A DNA stretch of 64,000 nucleotides, from assembly GCA_050249695.1 (NCBI GenBank), contig JBFWQA010000001.1, positions 186,001-250,000 on the forward strand, given 5' to 3'. Shown in pieces: positions 51,864-60,175 of this stretch; the stretch's first letter is position 1, and each line of letters begins with the position of its first letter. A model generated the notes under the pieces. That model did not search any database and was not told the DNA's origin. It saw only the letters and a list, made by a program, of their open reading frames with translations. Origin of the DNA: JACKJP01 sp050249695. Lineage in GTDB: Bacteria; Pseudomonadota; Alphaproteobacteria; Rhizobiales; Tepidamorphaceae. A program made the translations under genes and the position numbers.

Positions 51864-52179
51864 GAAGCGACAAGCTATCGGTTTGCCGCCGCGCCCCTGC
51901 CGCGCGGCGGCGACAGCCCTGCGGCATGAGAGGAACCCCTTATTGACACAAGTCCGCTTTTTAAAATAAATAAACCGAACGTTCATTCGTACATTGACGT
52001 ACCACTTTGTTCGAAGGGGAAATTTCGGTGGCGTCAGCCGGCTGGAGATAATACTGAGGCTACAAAAAGGGCCGTTCGCAGCGACGACGCGCGGGGCCTT
52101 GATGACCGGTAGGACGGATGCGGAGCCCGGACCGGTTCTTCCATTGAGTGAAACGCAAAAGAGAGGACAGGTAGAACAG
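51864..52179. promoter_or_regulatory. 316-bp promoter region with two different dyads (site I and a CGAA/TTCG operator)
   Basis: A TTGACA -35 box (51943-51948) precedes an AT-rich tract without a good -10. CCGAACGTTCATTCG (51975-51989) contains the palindrome GAACGTTC and arms CGAA-N6-TTCG, resembling TetR-type operators such as that of PaaR. Immediately after lies site I, GTACATTGACGTAC (51989-52002), 10 of 14 to the shared consensus. Two regulators may therefore meet here. No gene is visible in the region. Confidence 0.45.
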
Positions 52180-53424
52180 ATGGATTTCAATATCCCGAAG
52201 GAAATCACGGACAAGCTTGCCGAGCTTGACGATTTCATCGAGCGCGAGATCAAGCCGCTCGAGAAGGAAAATATCCAGTTCTTCGATCATCGCCGCGAAT
52301 GGAAGCGCACTGACTGGGAAAATGACGGGTCGCCGTCCAAGGAATGGCGCGCCGTGATCGAGGAGATGGAGCGCCGCGCCGACAAGGCCGGCCATCTGCG
52401 TCTGTGCCTGCCCAAGGGTTGCGGCGGTCAGGCGGCAGGCAACCTGATGAGCGCTGTCGTGCGCGAGCATCTCGCCGCGAAGGGGCTGGGGCTGCACAAC
52501 GACCTGCAGGACGAATCGTCCATCGTCGGCAACTTCACCATTCTCCCGGCCATCGACAAGTACGGCACGCCCGAGCAGCGCCAGTACATCGAAGGCAACA
52601 TCACCGCCAAGAACCATCTGTCCTTCGCACTGACCGAGCCGAACCATGGCAGCGACGCCACCTGGCTGGAAACCCGCGCAGTGCGCGACGGTGACCACTG
52701 GGTGATCAACGGCATGAAGCGCTGGAACAGCCAGGTCGGCCGCTCCAAGGCCAATCTCGTTTTTGCCCGCACATCAGGCAAGGACGGCGAGGCCAAGGGC
52801 ATCACGGCCTTCATCGTGCCGACCGACGCGCCCGGCCATAATATCCTCTACAATCACTGGACCTTCAACATGCCGACCGACCATGCCGAGGTCGAGCTGA
52901 AGGACGTCCGCGTGTCCGACAGCGCCATCCTGCACAAGGAAGGCGAGGGGCTGATGATCGCCCAGATGTTCGTGCATGAGAACCGCATCCGCCAGGCTGC
53001 CGCGAGCGTCGGCGCAGCGCGCTACTGCATTGAGGAATCGGTGAAATACGCCAAGGAGCGTATCATTTTCGGCGAACCGCTGGCGAACCGTCAGGCAATC
53101 CAGTTCCCGCTGGCCGAACTGCACACCGATTGCGAGATTCTGCGCAACTTCATCTTCCGCACCGCGTGGATGATGGACCAGGTCGATCCGGTGCAGATCT
53201 CCGATCTGGTCTCGATGTGCAATTTCAAGGCGAACAACCTGGTCTGCAAGGCTGCCGACATGGCCATCCAGACCCATGGCGGCGTCGGCTACAGCCGTCA
53301 CAAGCCTTTCGAGCACATCTATCGTCATCATCGCCGCTATCGTATTACCGAGGGCAGCGATGAGGTGCAGAAGCGGCGTGTCGCGCAGTACCTGTTTGGA
53401 TACAGCGGAAAAAAGGCCACATGA
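52180..53424 (+). CDS. Acyl-CoA dehydrogenase, ACAD10/11-like
   Basis: 414-aa acyl-CoA dehydrogenase-fold protein. SFALTEPNHGSDATWLE, INGMKRWNSQVGRS, THGGVGYSRHKPFEHIYRHH and ITEGSDEVQKR (catalytic Glu present) match the ACAD10/11 branch. Its stop overlaps the start of an APH-family kinase, the two activities that are fused in animal ACAD10/11 and paired in bacterial LvaA/LvaC. In those systems the kinase phosphorylates a 4-hydroxyacyl-CoA and the ACAD-fold protein eliminates phosphate. Start at ATG 52180 after GAGAGGACAG. Confidence 0.86.
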   Translation: MDFNIPKEITDKLAELDDFIEREIKPLEKENIQFFDHRREWKRTDWENDGSPSKEWRAVIEEMERRADKAGHLRLCLPKGCGGQAAGNLMSAVVREHLAAKGLGLHNDLQDESSIVGNFTILPAIDKYGTPEQRQYIEGNITAKNHLSFALTEPNHGSDATWLETRAVRDGDHWVINGMKRWNSQVGRSKANLVFARTSGKDGEAKGITAFIVPTDAPGHNILYNHWTFNMPTDHAEVELKDVRVSDSAILHKEGEGLMIAQMFVHENRIRQAAASVGAARYCIEESVKYAKERIIFGEPLANRQAIQFPLAELHTDCEILRNFIFRTAWMMDQVDPVQISDLVSMCNFKANNLVCKAADMAIQTHGGVGYSRHKPFEHIYRHHRRYRITEGSDEVQKRRVAQYLFGYSGKKAT

Positions 53425-54479
53425 CAGAGCCGAAGGAAAATCTGCCGCCGGTTCCGGCGGCAGATTTGAATATCGACAATCTGCGCCCCATTCTCCGGGA
53501 GTACCTCGGCGCACCTGTGCGCACGCTTGATGTACGCTCGACGACCGGCGGACAGTCCAATCCGACCTATTTCGTCACCGCCGATGACTGGCGCGGCATC
53601 CTGCGCAAACAGCCGCCTGGCGTTCTAGCCAAATCGGCGCATGCGATCGATCGCGAATTCCGGGTCCTCAAGGCCTTGCACGGCTCGGATGTACCGGTGC
53701 CTGAACCCTACCTCTATTGCGAGGATGCGGACATCATCGGCACGCCATTCTACTTGATGGAATGGCTCGATGGCCGCGTCGTCTATCAGTACGCCATGCC
53801 CTCCATTCCGAAGGAGCAGCGGACGGAGCTTTTCGATTCCATGGCGAAAGTCATGGCCGCGATCCACAAGGTGGATTTCCGTGCCGTCGGCCTTGGCGAC
53901 TACGGTCGGGAAGGCAACTATTTCAGGCGTCAGCTGCGTGTGTGGTCGGGGCTTTGGGATCAATATCGCAAGGGCGACGACGACAATCCCGCGCTTGATG
54001 AGATTATCGAATGGCTCAATGAGCGCGTGCCGGAAAGCGAAATGATCACGCTCTGCCATGGCGACTACCGCTTTGCCAATACGCTGGTCCACAAGACGGA
54101 ACCTCGGATTTTGGGCGTCATCGACTGGGAGCTGTCGACGCTGGGTCATCCGCTGGTGGACGTGGCGTTCAACACGATGGCCTATGACGTGCCGCCGGAA
54201 GTGAATGGCGGCATCGCGGGGCTTGACGTCGCCGAGCTTGGCGTACCGTCCCGGGAAGACTATCTTGAGAGATATTACGCATACGCCGGATCGACGGAGC
54301 GGTTGAGCACGTTTCACCGGGTGTTCGGCATGTTCCGGGGTTCCGTTGGTAGCGCGGGCGTCCAGATCCGCGGTGAAAAGGGCAACAGCACGCTGCCGGA
54401 CTCGGCACGCATCGGGCGCATGATGGCGCTTGCCTATGCGGAGCGCGGCCTTGCCATTGCAAGACAGGATGAGAAATGA
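53421..54479 (+). CDS. APH-family kinase, ACAD10/11 or LvaA-type
   Basis: 352-aa aminoglycoside-phosphotransferase-fold kinase. Catalytic loop HGDYRFAN (His213, Asp215, Asn220), metal Asp235 in DWELSTLGH, and the ATP-site Lys63 in LRKQPPG with the salt-bridge Glu79 are all intact. Overlaps the ACAD stop by 4 bp and the nitroreductase start by 4 bp, so the three are translationally coupled. Best functional guess is phosphorylation of a hydroxyacyl-CoA for dehydration; antibiotic resistance is very unlikely in this context. Confidence 0.87.
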   Translation: MTEPKENLPPVPAADLNIDNLRPILREYLGAPVRTLDVRSTTGGQSNPTYFVTADDWRGILRKQPPGVLAKSAHAIDREFRVLKALHGSDVPVPEPYLYCEDADIIGTPFYLMEWLDGRVVYQYAMPSIPKEQRTELFDSMAKVMAAIHKVDFRAVGLGDYGREGNYFRRQLRVWSGLWDQYRKGDDDNPALDEIIEWLNERVPESEMITLCHGDYRFANTLVHKTEPRILGVIDWELSTLGHPLVDVAFNTMAYDVPPEVNGGIAGLDVAELGVPSREDYLERYYAYAGSTERLSTFHRVFGMFRGSVGSAGVQIRGEKGNSTLPDSARIGRMMALAYAERGLAIARQDEK

Positions 54480-55159
54480 ACAAGCCAATGAAAGTGATGA
54501 CCTTCGACGAGGTCGTGCGCAACCGCCGCTCGGTACGTGGTTTCCTGCCCAAGGAAGTCCCGATGGAAACCATGCGCGAAATTTTCGAACTCGCGCAGCT
54601 TGCACCCTCCAACTGCAATATCCAGCCCTGGATCACCCACGTCGTTTCCGGCGAGAGCCTGAAGCAGCTTGGCAATAAGCTGGTCGAGGCCGCGAAAGCC
54701 GGGCGCGAGCCCGATCCCGACTGGCCCGCCGACAAGAAGTTTCCCGGCGTTTATCGCGAGCGTCAGATCGATGCGGCGGTAAGACTCTACGGCAATATGG
54801 GTGTCGCTCGGCACGATGTGGAAGGCCGTCAGGCCGCCTATCTGCGCAACCAGATGTTCTTCGATGCGCCGCATGCGGTGTTCATCTTCATGCTTGGCAT
54901 GTTCGATGCGCGAGAGGCGGTCGATCTTGGCATCTATGCGCAGAACCTGATGCTCTCCATGACGTCGCGCGGCGTGGATTCCTGTGCGCAGGGCGCGCTC
55001 GGTCTCTATGCGAGCATCGTGCGCGAACACCTCGGGCTGGAGCCGGATTTGCAGATTCTGTTCGGCATTTCGTTCGGCTACGAAGATCCGGCGGTTGCCG
55101 CCAACCGCACACGGACCGGTCGCGCCACGGTCGATGAGCACATCATTTTCCACCGCTAG
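54476..55159 (+). CDS. Nitroreductase-family FMN oxidoreductase
   Basis: 227-aa homodimeric flavoprotein of the nitroreductase family. NRRSVRGF is the FMN-phosphate Arg-rich site, LAPSNCNIQPW the isoalloxazine loop, and GVDSCAQGAL the C-terminal flavin contact. Family members reduce nitro groups, quinones or enones; some dehydrogenate or aromatise rings. Coupled to the kinase and ACAD-like gene, it may reduce or oxidise a ring enone. Specific role unknown. Confidence 0.85.
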   Translation: MNKPMKVMTFDEVVRNRRSVRGFLPKEVPMETMREIFELAQLAPSNCNIQPWITHVVSGESLKQLGNKLVEAAKAGREPDPDWPADKKFPGVYRERQIDAAVRLYGNMGVARHDVEGRQAAYLRNQMFFDAPHAVFIFMLGMFDAREAVDLGIYAQNLMLSMTSRGVDSCAQGALGLYASIVREHLGLEPDLQILFGISFGYEDPAVAANRTRTGRATVDEHIIFHR

Positions 55160-55195
55160 CAGCGGTCCGGGCGCGTAGCCCATGCAACGAAAAGA

Positions 55196-55216
55196 GGGCC
55201 GGCGCGAGACCGGCCC
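55196..55216 (+). terminator. Hairpin after the nitroreductase gene
   Basis: GGGCCGG / CCGGCCC with a 7-nt loop, 36 bp after the stop, followed only by TTC. A weak terminator or processing hairpin; the SDR 35 bp on may still be read through. Confidence 0.5.
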
Positions 55217-55250
55217 CTTCTGAAGGAAACGCCATCGAGGAGCGAATGCA

Positions 55251-56060
55251 ATGAGTGAGCCGCTTTCCGGCAAGGTCGCTATCGTCACGGGTTCAGCGCG
55301 TGGAATTGGACGCGCCTACGCGCTCAGGCTTGCGCGCCTTGGCGCGGACGTCGTCATCGCTGATATCAATCTTGCTGGCGCGGCCGAATTCGGCGAGACG
55401 CTCAGCGCCGAAACCGTGATGGCCGAGATAGAAGCGCTGGGCCGACGCTCCATCGGCTTCGAGGGCGATCTGGGCAGGGAAGAGGCCGTCAGGCAGCTTT
55501 TCGAGAAGACGATGGATGCCTTCGGCCGCGTCGATATTCTCGTCAACAATGCCGGCGGCGCGATCGCACGCGAAAGCGGCCCGCTCGGCACCGAAACGAC
55601 GATGGCCGATTACGATCTGCTGATGGATGCGAATTTCCGCAGCACTGTCCTGTGCTGCCAGGCGGCCGCCCCCATCATGAAGAAGCAGGGCGGCGGGATC
55701 ATCGTCAATGTCTCTTCCCAGATCGGTTCGTCGATCCTGCCCGGCGGCATGCTGGCGATCTACGGCGCCTCGAAGGCGGCGGTCGCCATGTACACGCGCA
55801 ATCTCGCCGCCGAGCTCGGGCCGTACGCGATACGCGTCAACGCGATCGCGCCCGGCATCATCATGACCGCGCGCGTCGCCCGTCAGGCGGCCGAACGCGG
55901 CGTGGGGACGAATGCGCAGGCTGATGCGCTGCCCTTGCGCCGTCTTGGCACGCCCGAGGACGTCGCCGGGGCGCTTGAATTCCTCGCGACCGACCTGTCC
56001 AGATATGTGACGGGACAGGTGATCTCCGTCTGCGGCGGCGCTGTTCTGACAGCAAGCTGA
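55251..56060 (+). CDS. SDR-family oxidoreductase
   Basis: 269-aa classical SDR: VTGSARGIGRAYALRLARLG cofactor site with ADIN (acidic residue favouring NAD), NNAGGAIARESGPLG, and YGASKAAVAMY as the Tyr-Lys catalytic site. GQVISVCGGAVL ends the fold. ATG 55251 with GAGGAGCG upstream. In the Lva pathway an SDR (LvaD) accompanies the kinase and ACAD, so this gene may complete the module at 52180-56060. Substrate inferred only. Confidence 0.84.
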   Translation: MSEPLSGKVAIVTGSARGIGRAYALRLARLGADVVIADINLAGAAEFGETLSAETVMAEIEALGRRSIGFEGDLGREEAVRQLFEKTMDAFGRVDILVNNAGGAIARESGPLGTETTMADYDLLMDANFRSTVLCCQAAAPIMKKQGGGIIVNVSSQIGSSILPGGMLAIYGASKAAVAMYTRNLAAELGPYAIRVNAIAPGIIMTARVARQAAERGVGTNAQADALPLRRLGTPEDVAGALEFLATDLSRYVTGQVISVCGGAVLTAS

Positions 56061-56266
56061 GAAGTGAAGTCGATTCAGGTAGCCGGCTCGATCAGCACCA
56101 CAACGCCGAATTTCGGGCATGCGGCATCTTGAACCGCATTCACCTGGTTGACGTTCGCTATAAAAGCGTCGAAAAACACGGTAGATCACAACGCTGACGG
56201 CGTTGGGAGCGCCCGTCTCAGGGGGACGGGCGGGTTGACGCGTTTCAGAATGCTGGGAGGATGCTG

Positions 56267-58201
56267 ATGAACAAGCCAATGAACCGTGATGTTCCCCCCG
56301 GCCTGTGGCTGCCGGGTGGTGAGCCCGCACCGGGCCGGATCGCCAGGGCGCAGATTCGCACCAAAGACGACATCAAGGCCATCGAGCAGTACGATTTCGA
56401 CGAGTTGCTCGCCGCCGGCACGATATTGGAGAGCATCGAGACAGCGGCCGCGATTGATCCGGGCAAGGTGGCGATACGTCATCTGATGTCCGCCGACACG
56501 AGCGTTGCGCCGCGCGATATCACCTACCGCGAGATGGTGGAAAAGCTGCACGCGGCGGCAAGCCTGTTCGAGGAGGCCTCAGCGGGCCAGAAGCCGTCGG
56601 TGGCGGTAATCCTGCCGATGTTGCCGGAAGCACTGATCGCCAGCTGGGGCGCGGCCTCGGTGGGCATCGGCTCCCCCATCAATCCGTTCCTGGAAATGAA
56701 GTACATCACGTCGATCATGAACGTCGCCAAGACGACGGTTCTGGTGACGACGACCAACAAATACGGTCCCGGCGCATGGGACAAGCTCGGCCAGATCATG
56801 GATCAGGTGCCGACGCTCAAGCGCATTCTGATCGTCGACAGCGACGATCCCGAAAAGGACTTCAACAGGGCGCTGGAGGCCCAGAAGGCCAAGGGCTCGA
56901 AATTCACCCGCGTCACCAATCCCGACGCCGACGCGATCTATTTGCCGACCGGCGGCACGACCGCCCACCCCAAACTCGTGCGCATGCGTCACAAGGGGCA
57001 GCTCGTCAACGCCTGGATCAACGGCGCGCTCGGCGGGTCCGGCGCCGACAATGTCGTCGGGCACGCGATGCCCAACTTCCATGTCGGCGGATTCGTGGTG
57101 CTTGCCCTGCGGGCGATGATCTTCGGCCAGACTTTGCTGACCTTGACGACGGACGGCTTCCGCAATCCGCAGGTCCTCACCAATTTCTGGAACATCGCCA
57201 ATCACTACGGCATGACAGCCGTTCTGGCGACGCCGGCGACGGCAGCCGCGATCATGTCGATGACCGAGGCGCCCGAAAAGCATCCGATACGTGTCTTCCA
57301 TTGCGGCGCGAGCACGATCCCGGTCGCCCTCGCCAACGCCTTCCATGACAAATTCGGTATCTGGCTGCGCGAGCTGTGGGGCATGACCGAAGTGCATGGC
57401 GTGGTGTCCGGCCATCCCAACGACATCCCGCCGGTCATCGGCTCGGTGGGCACGCAGATGCCGCATCAGCCGGTCCGCGCCTTTATCGTCGACGACAACA
57501 ATGCGTTTGTCCGCGAATGCGCTCCCGGCGAGCGCGGTGTTCTCGTGATCAGCGGACCAGGCGTGACCGAAGGCTACGTCAATCCGGAAATCAATGCCGG
57601 ATTCCATGTGAAGAACACGCCGGATGGCAAGCCCTGGGGCAACACCGGCGATCTCGGCATGGTCGACAAGGACGGCTATGTCTGGATATTCGGTCGTGCC
57701 AAGGACGTCATCATCCGCGGCGGCCACAATATCGATGCCAACCTCATCGAGGAGGTGCTCGTTCGCCATCCGGCCGTGCAGCTCGCAGCCGCCATCGGCA
57801 AGCCGGACCCGGCCAAGGGCGAGCTTCCCATCGCCTATGTCCAGCTCAAGGCCGGCGCCAGCGCCACCGAGGAAGAATTGCTCGACCTCTGCCGCAAGGA
57901 AGTGCAGGAGCGGGCCGCTGTCCCGATTTCCATCGCCATCATCGAGACGATGCCGATGACGGCCGTCGGCAAGATTTCCAAGCCGGTTCTGCGTGGCGAG
58001 ATCATCAGGGAAGTCGCGGCGGAAGTTGCAGGCGAAGTCTTGAAGGGCGAGCGCGATTATTCGGTCGAGATCGATGACAGCGGTTCGCGGCCCGCGGCCA
58101 TTGTCAAGGTGGCCGGTCCGATGGACAATCAGATCGACGACCGGCTGAAGACCGCGTTCAGGACCTACGAGTTCAACACGGACATACGCTTCGCCGGGTA
58201 A
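56267..58201 (+). CDS. Unusual acyl-CoA synthetase with altered P-loop, tandem copy 1
   Basis: 644-aa AMP-binding protein, about 100 residues longer than usual. N-terminal signature WLPGGEPAPGRIA (14-26). The P-loop reads TGGTTAHPKLV (228-238), so the canonical Gly after Lys is lost. ELWGMTEVHG, GNTGDLGMVDKDGYVWIFGR and TAVGKISKP (C-terminal Lys) are intact. A C-terminal extension of about 80 residues follows the catalytic Lys. ATG 56267 is 6 bp after GGGAGG; ATG 56261 touches it. Followed 24 bp later by a paralog with the same oddities. Confidence 0.85.
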   Translation: MNKPMNRDVPPGLWLPGGEPAPGRIARAQIRTKDDIKAIEQYDFDELLAAGTILESIETAAAIDPGKVAIRHLMSADTSVAPRDITYREMVEKLHAAASLFEEASAGQKPSVAVILPMLPEALIASWGAASVGIGSPINPFLEMKYITSIMNVAKTTVLVTTTNKYGPGAWDKLGQIMDQVPTLKRILIVDSDDPEKDFNRALEAQKAKGSKFTRVTNPDADAIYLPTGGTTAHPKLVRMRHKGQLVNAWINGALGGSGADNVVGHAMPNFHVGGFVVLALRAMIFGQTLLTLTTDGFRNPQVLTNFWNIANHYGMTAVLATPATAAAIMSMTEAPEKHPIRVFHCGASTIPVALANAFHDKFGIWLRELWGMTEVHGVVSGHPNDIPPVIGSVGTQMPHQPVRAFIVDDNNAFVRECAPGERGVLVISGPGVTEGYVNPEINAGFHVKNTPDGKPWGNTGDLGMVDKDGYVWIFGRAKDVIIRGGHNIDANLIEEVLVRHPAVQLAAAIGKPDPAKGELPIAYVQLKAGASATEEELLDLCRKEVQERAAVPISIAIIETMPMTAVGKISKPVLRGEIIREVAAEVAGEVLKGERDYSVEIDDSGSRPAAIVKVAGPMDNQIDDRLKTAFRTYEFNTDIRFAG

Positions 58202-58225
58202 TTGAGGAAAAGTACCGGGGAAAGC

Positions 58226-60169
58226 ATGAATTCCGTTTCTGGGACACGACCTCCGGCGGCCGAATGGCTGCCGGGGGGCGAACCTGCACCCGGACGCATC
58301 GCGCGTCCGAAGCTCCGCAACCGCGATGACATCAGGGCGATCGAGCAGTTCAGTTTCGAGGAATTGCTCGCCGGTGACACGATCCTGGAGAATCTGGAAG
58401 CCGCTGCCGCGATCGATCCGGCGAAACCGGCGATCAAGCATCTGCTTTCGGCAGACACTGATGTGTCGCCGCGCATCATCACCTATGGTGAACTGATCGG
58501 CAGAATCCACGCCGCGGCGAGCGCCTTCGAAGCCGCTGCCGAAGGTGAGAAGCCCTCGGTCGCCATCATCATGCCGATGGTGCCGGAGGGGCTGATCGCA
58601 ACATGGGCCGCCGCCTCTGTCGGGGTCGGCATACCGGTCAATCCATTCCTGGAGCTCGGTCAGGCGGCGGCGATCATGAATGCCGCGAAGGCGAATGTTC
58701 TGGTGATTGCTTCGGGCGCCCTCGGCCCTGGCATGTGGGACAGGGTCGGCCTTGACGAATTCAGGGCGTCCGTACCGACCCTGAAGCGGATTTTCGTCGT
58801 CGGCGGTGACCATTCCGCCGACGATTTCGACGCGGCGCTGAAAGAACGTGCGCAAGCCGGCGCGCCCTTCACCCGCGTGACCGATCCGCATGCCGACGCC
58901 AACTATCTGGCGACGGGCGGCACGACCGGCTCGATCAAGCTTGTGCGGATGACCCATAGGGGGCAGCTCGTGAATGCCTGGCTCGTCGGCGCGCTGAGCG
59001 GCGATCCCTCGACGGGCGCGGTGATCGGCCACGCCATGCCAAACTTTCATGTCGGCGGTCTCGTCAATCTCGCGCTGCGCACGATGATCTACGGGCAGAC
59101 GCTGTTGACGCTGACGGCGAACGGCTTCCGCGATCAGGGGATCATCGGCAATTTCTGGGACATCGCCCGCCGGCACGCGATGACATTCGTGTTGTCGACG
59201 CCGGCCACCGCCGCAGCCCTGCTGGCCGCCAATGGCGATTCGAAGGGCCATTCCATCACAACCTATCACTGCGGCGGCAGTACCATTCCTGTGGCCCTGT
59301 CCGATGCCGTTTTCGAGCGTTTCGGTATCAGGCTGCGCGAAACCTGGGGCATGACCGAGGTGCATGGCACTGTCAGCGGCCATCCTGTCGGCATGGAGCC
59401 GATGGTAGGCTCGGTGGGTATCCAGTTGCCCAAACAGCCGGTCCGCGCCTTCATTCTCGACGACGACAACAATTTTGTGCGGGAGTGCCAGCCTGGCGAA
59501 CGCGGCGTGCTCGCCATCAGCGGCGAGGGCGTCGCCAAGGGTTATGTCGATCCGAAATACAACAAGGATTTCCTGATCGCGAACACGCCGGATGGCAGGC
59601 CCTGGGGCAGCACCGGCGATCTCGGCATGGTCGATCGGGATGGCTACATATGGATCTTCGGGCGCGCCAAGGATGTCATCATCCGCGGCGGCCACAATAT
59701 CGATGCCAAGATGATCGAGGAGGTGCTGGTCCAGCACCCCGCCGTCCAGTTGGCGGCCGCCATCGGCCGCCCGGATCCGGCCAAGGGCGAACTGCCCATC
59801 GCCTATGTTCAGCTCAAACAGGGCATGCGGGCGACGGCCGAGGAACTGATGGAGCTTTGCCGCCGCGAGGTGCAGGAACGCGCCGCCGTTCCGGTGGCGA
59901 TCTCGGTCGTTGAGTCGCTGCCCGTGACGCCGGTAGGCAAGATTTTCAAGCCGGAACTCAGGCGCATGATCATCGCCGAGGTTGCGGGCGAGGTCGCCGA
60001 TGGCGTCATCGGCAAGGACCGCGCTTGCGACATCGTCGTGGATATGACGGGGGCGCGGCCGACCGCGGCGCTGAAGGTCGCGGGTCCCGCAGATGCCGAA
60101 CTCGCCGATCAGCTGGCCGGCGCGTTCCGCAGCTACGAGTTCAATACCAGGGTCGACTTTTCGGCTTGA
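58226..60169 (+). CDS. Unusual acyl-CoA synthetase with altered P-loop, tandem copy 2
   Basis: 647-aa paralog of 56267-58201, alike over its whole length, including EWLPGGEPAPGRIA, the long C-terminal extension and WIFGRAKDVIIRGGHNID. Its P-loop TGGTTGSIKLV differs again. TPVGKIFKPE holds the C-terminal Lys. Start ATG 58226; a TTG at 58202 abutting the previous stop is unlikely. The pair probably has related but distinct substrates or forms a heteromer. Converges on the ACAD at 60176 (6 bp). Confidence 0.85.
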   Translation: MNSVSGTRPPAAEWLPGGEPAPGRIARPKLRNRDDIRAIEQFSFEELLAGDTILENLEAAAAIDPAKPAIKHLLSADTDVSPRIITYGELIGRIHAAASAFEAAAEGEKPSVAIIMPMVPEGLIATWAAASVGVGIPVNPFLELGQAAAIMNAAKANVLVIASGALGPGMWDRVGLDEFRASVPTLKRIFVVGGDHSADDFDAALKERAQAGAPFTRVTDPHADANYLATGGTTGSIKLVRMTHRGQLVNAWLVGALSGDPSTGAVIGHAMPNFHVGGLVNLALRTMIYGQTLLTLTANGFRDQGIIGNFWDIARRHAMTFVLSTPATAAALLAANGDSKGHSITTYHCGGSTIPVALSDAVFERFGIRLRETWGMTEVHGTVSGHPVGMEPMVGSVGIQLPKQPVRAFILDDDNNFVRECQPGERGVLAISGEGVAKGYVDPKYNKDFLIANTPDGRPWGSTGDLGMVDRDGYIWIFGRAKDVIIRGGHNIDAKMIEEVLVQHPAVQLAAAIGRPDPAKGELPIAYVQLKQGMRATAEELMELCRREVQERAAVPVAISVVESLPVTPVGKIFKPELRRMIIAEVAGEVADGVIGKDRACDIVVDMTGARPTAALKVAGPADAELADQLAGAFRSYEFNTRVDFSA

Positions 60170-60175
60170 CCTGGC

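Noticed and set aside
53421..54479. Aminoglycoside resistance kinase
   Set aside because: The APH fold is shared, but coupling to an ACAD and the catabolic setting point to the ACAD10/11 or LvaA group; the same holds for 27831-28880.
56579..59737. A 1052-codon open frame on the minus strand
   Set aside because: It runs antisense through both long acyl-CoA synthetases, which have clear motifs and ribosome sites. In GC-rich DNA the reverse strand of a coding gene often stays open; composition (His/Arg/Asp/Gly-rich, no domain) is that of an antisense shadow.
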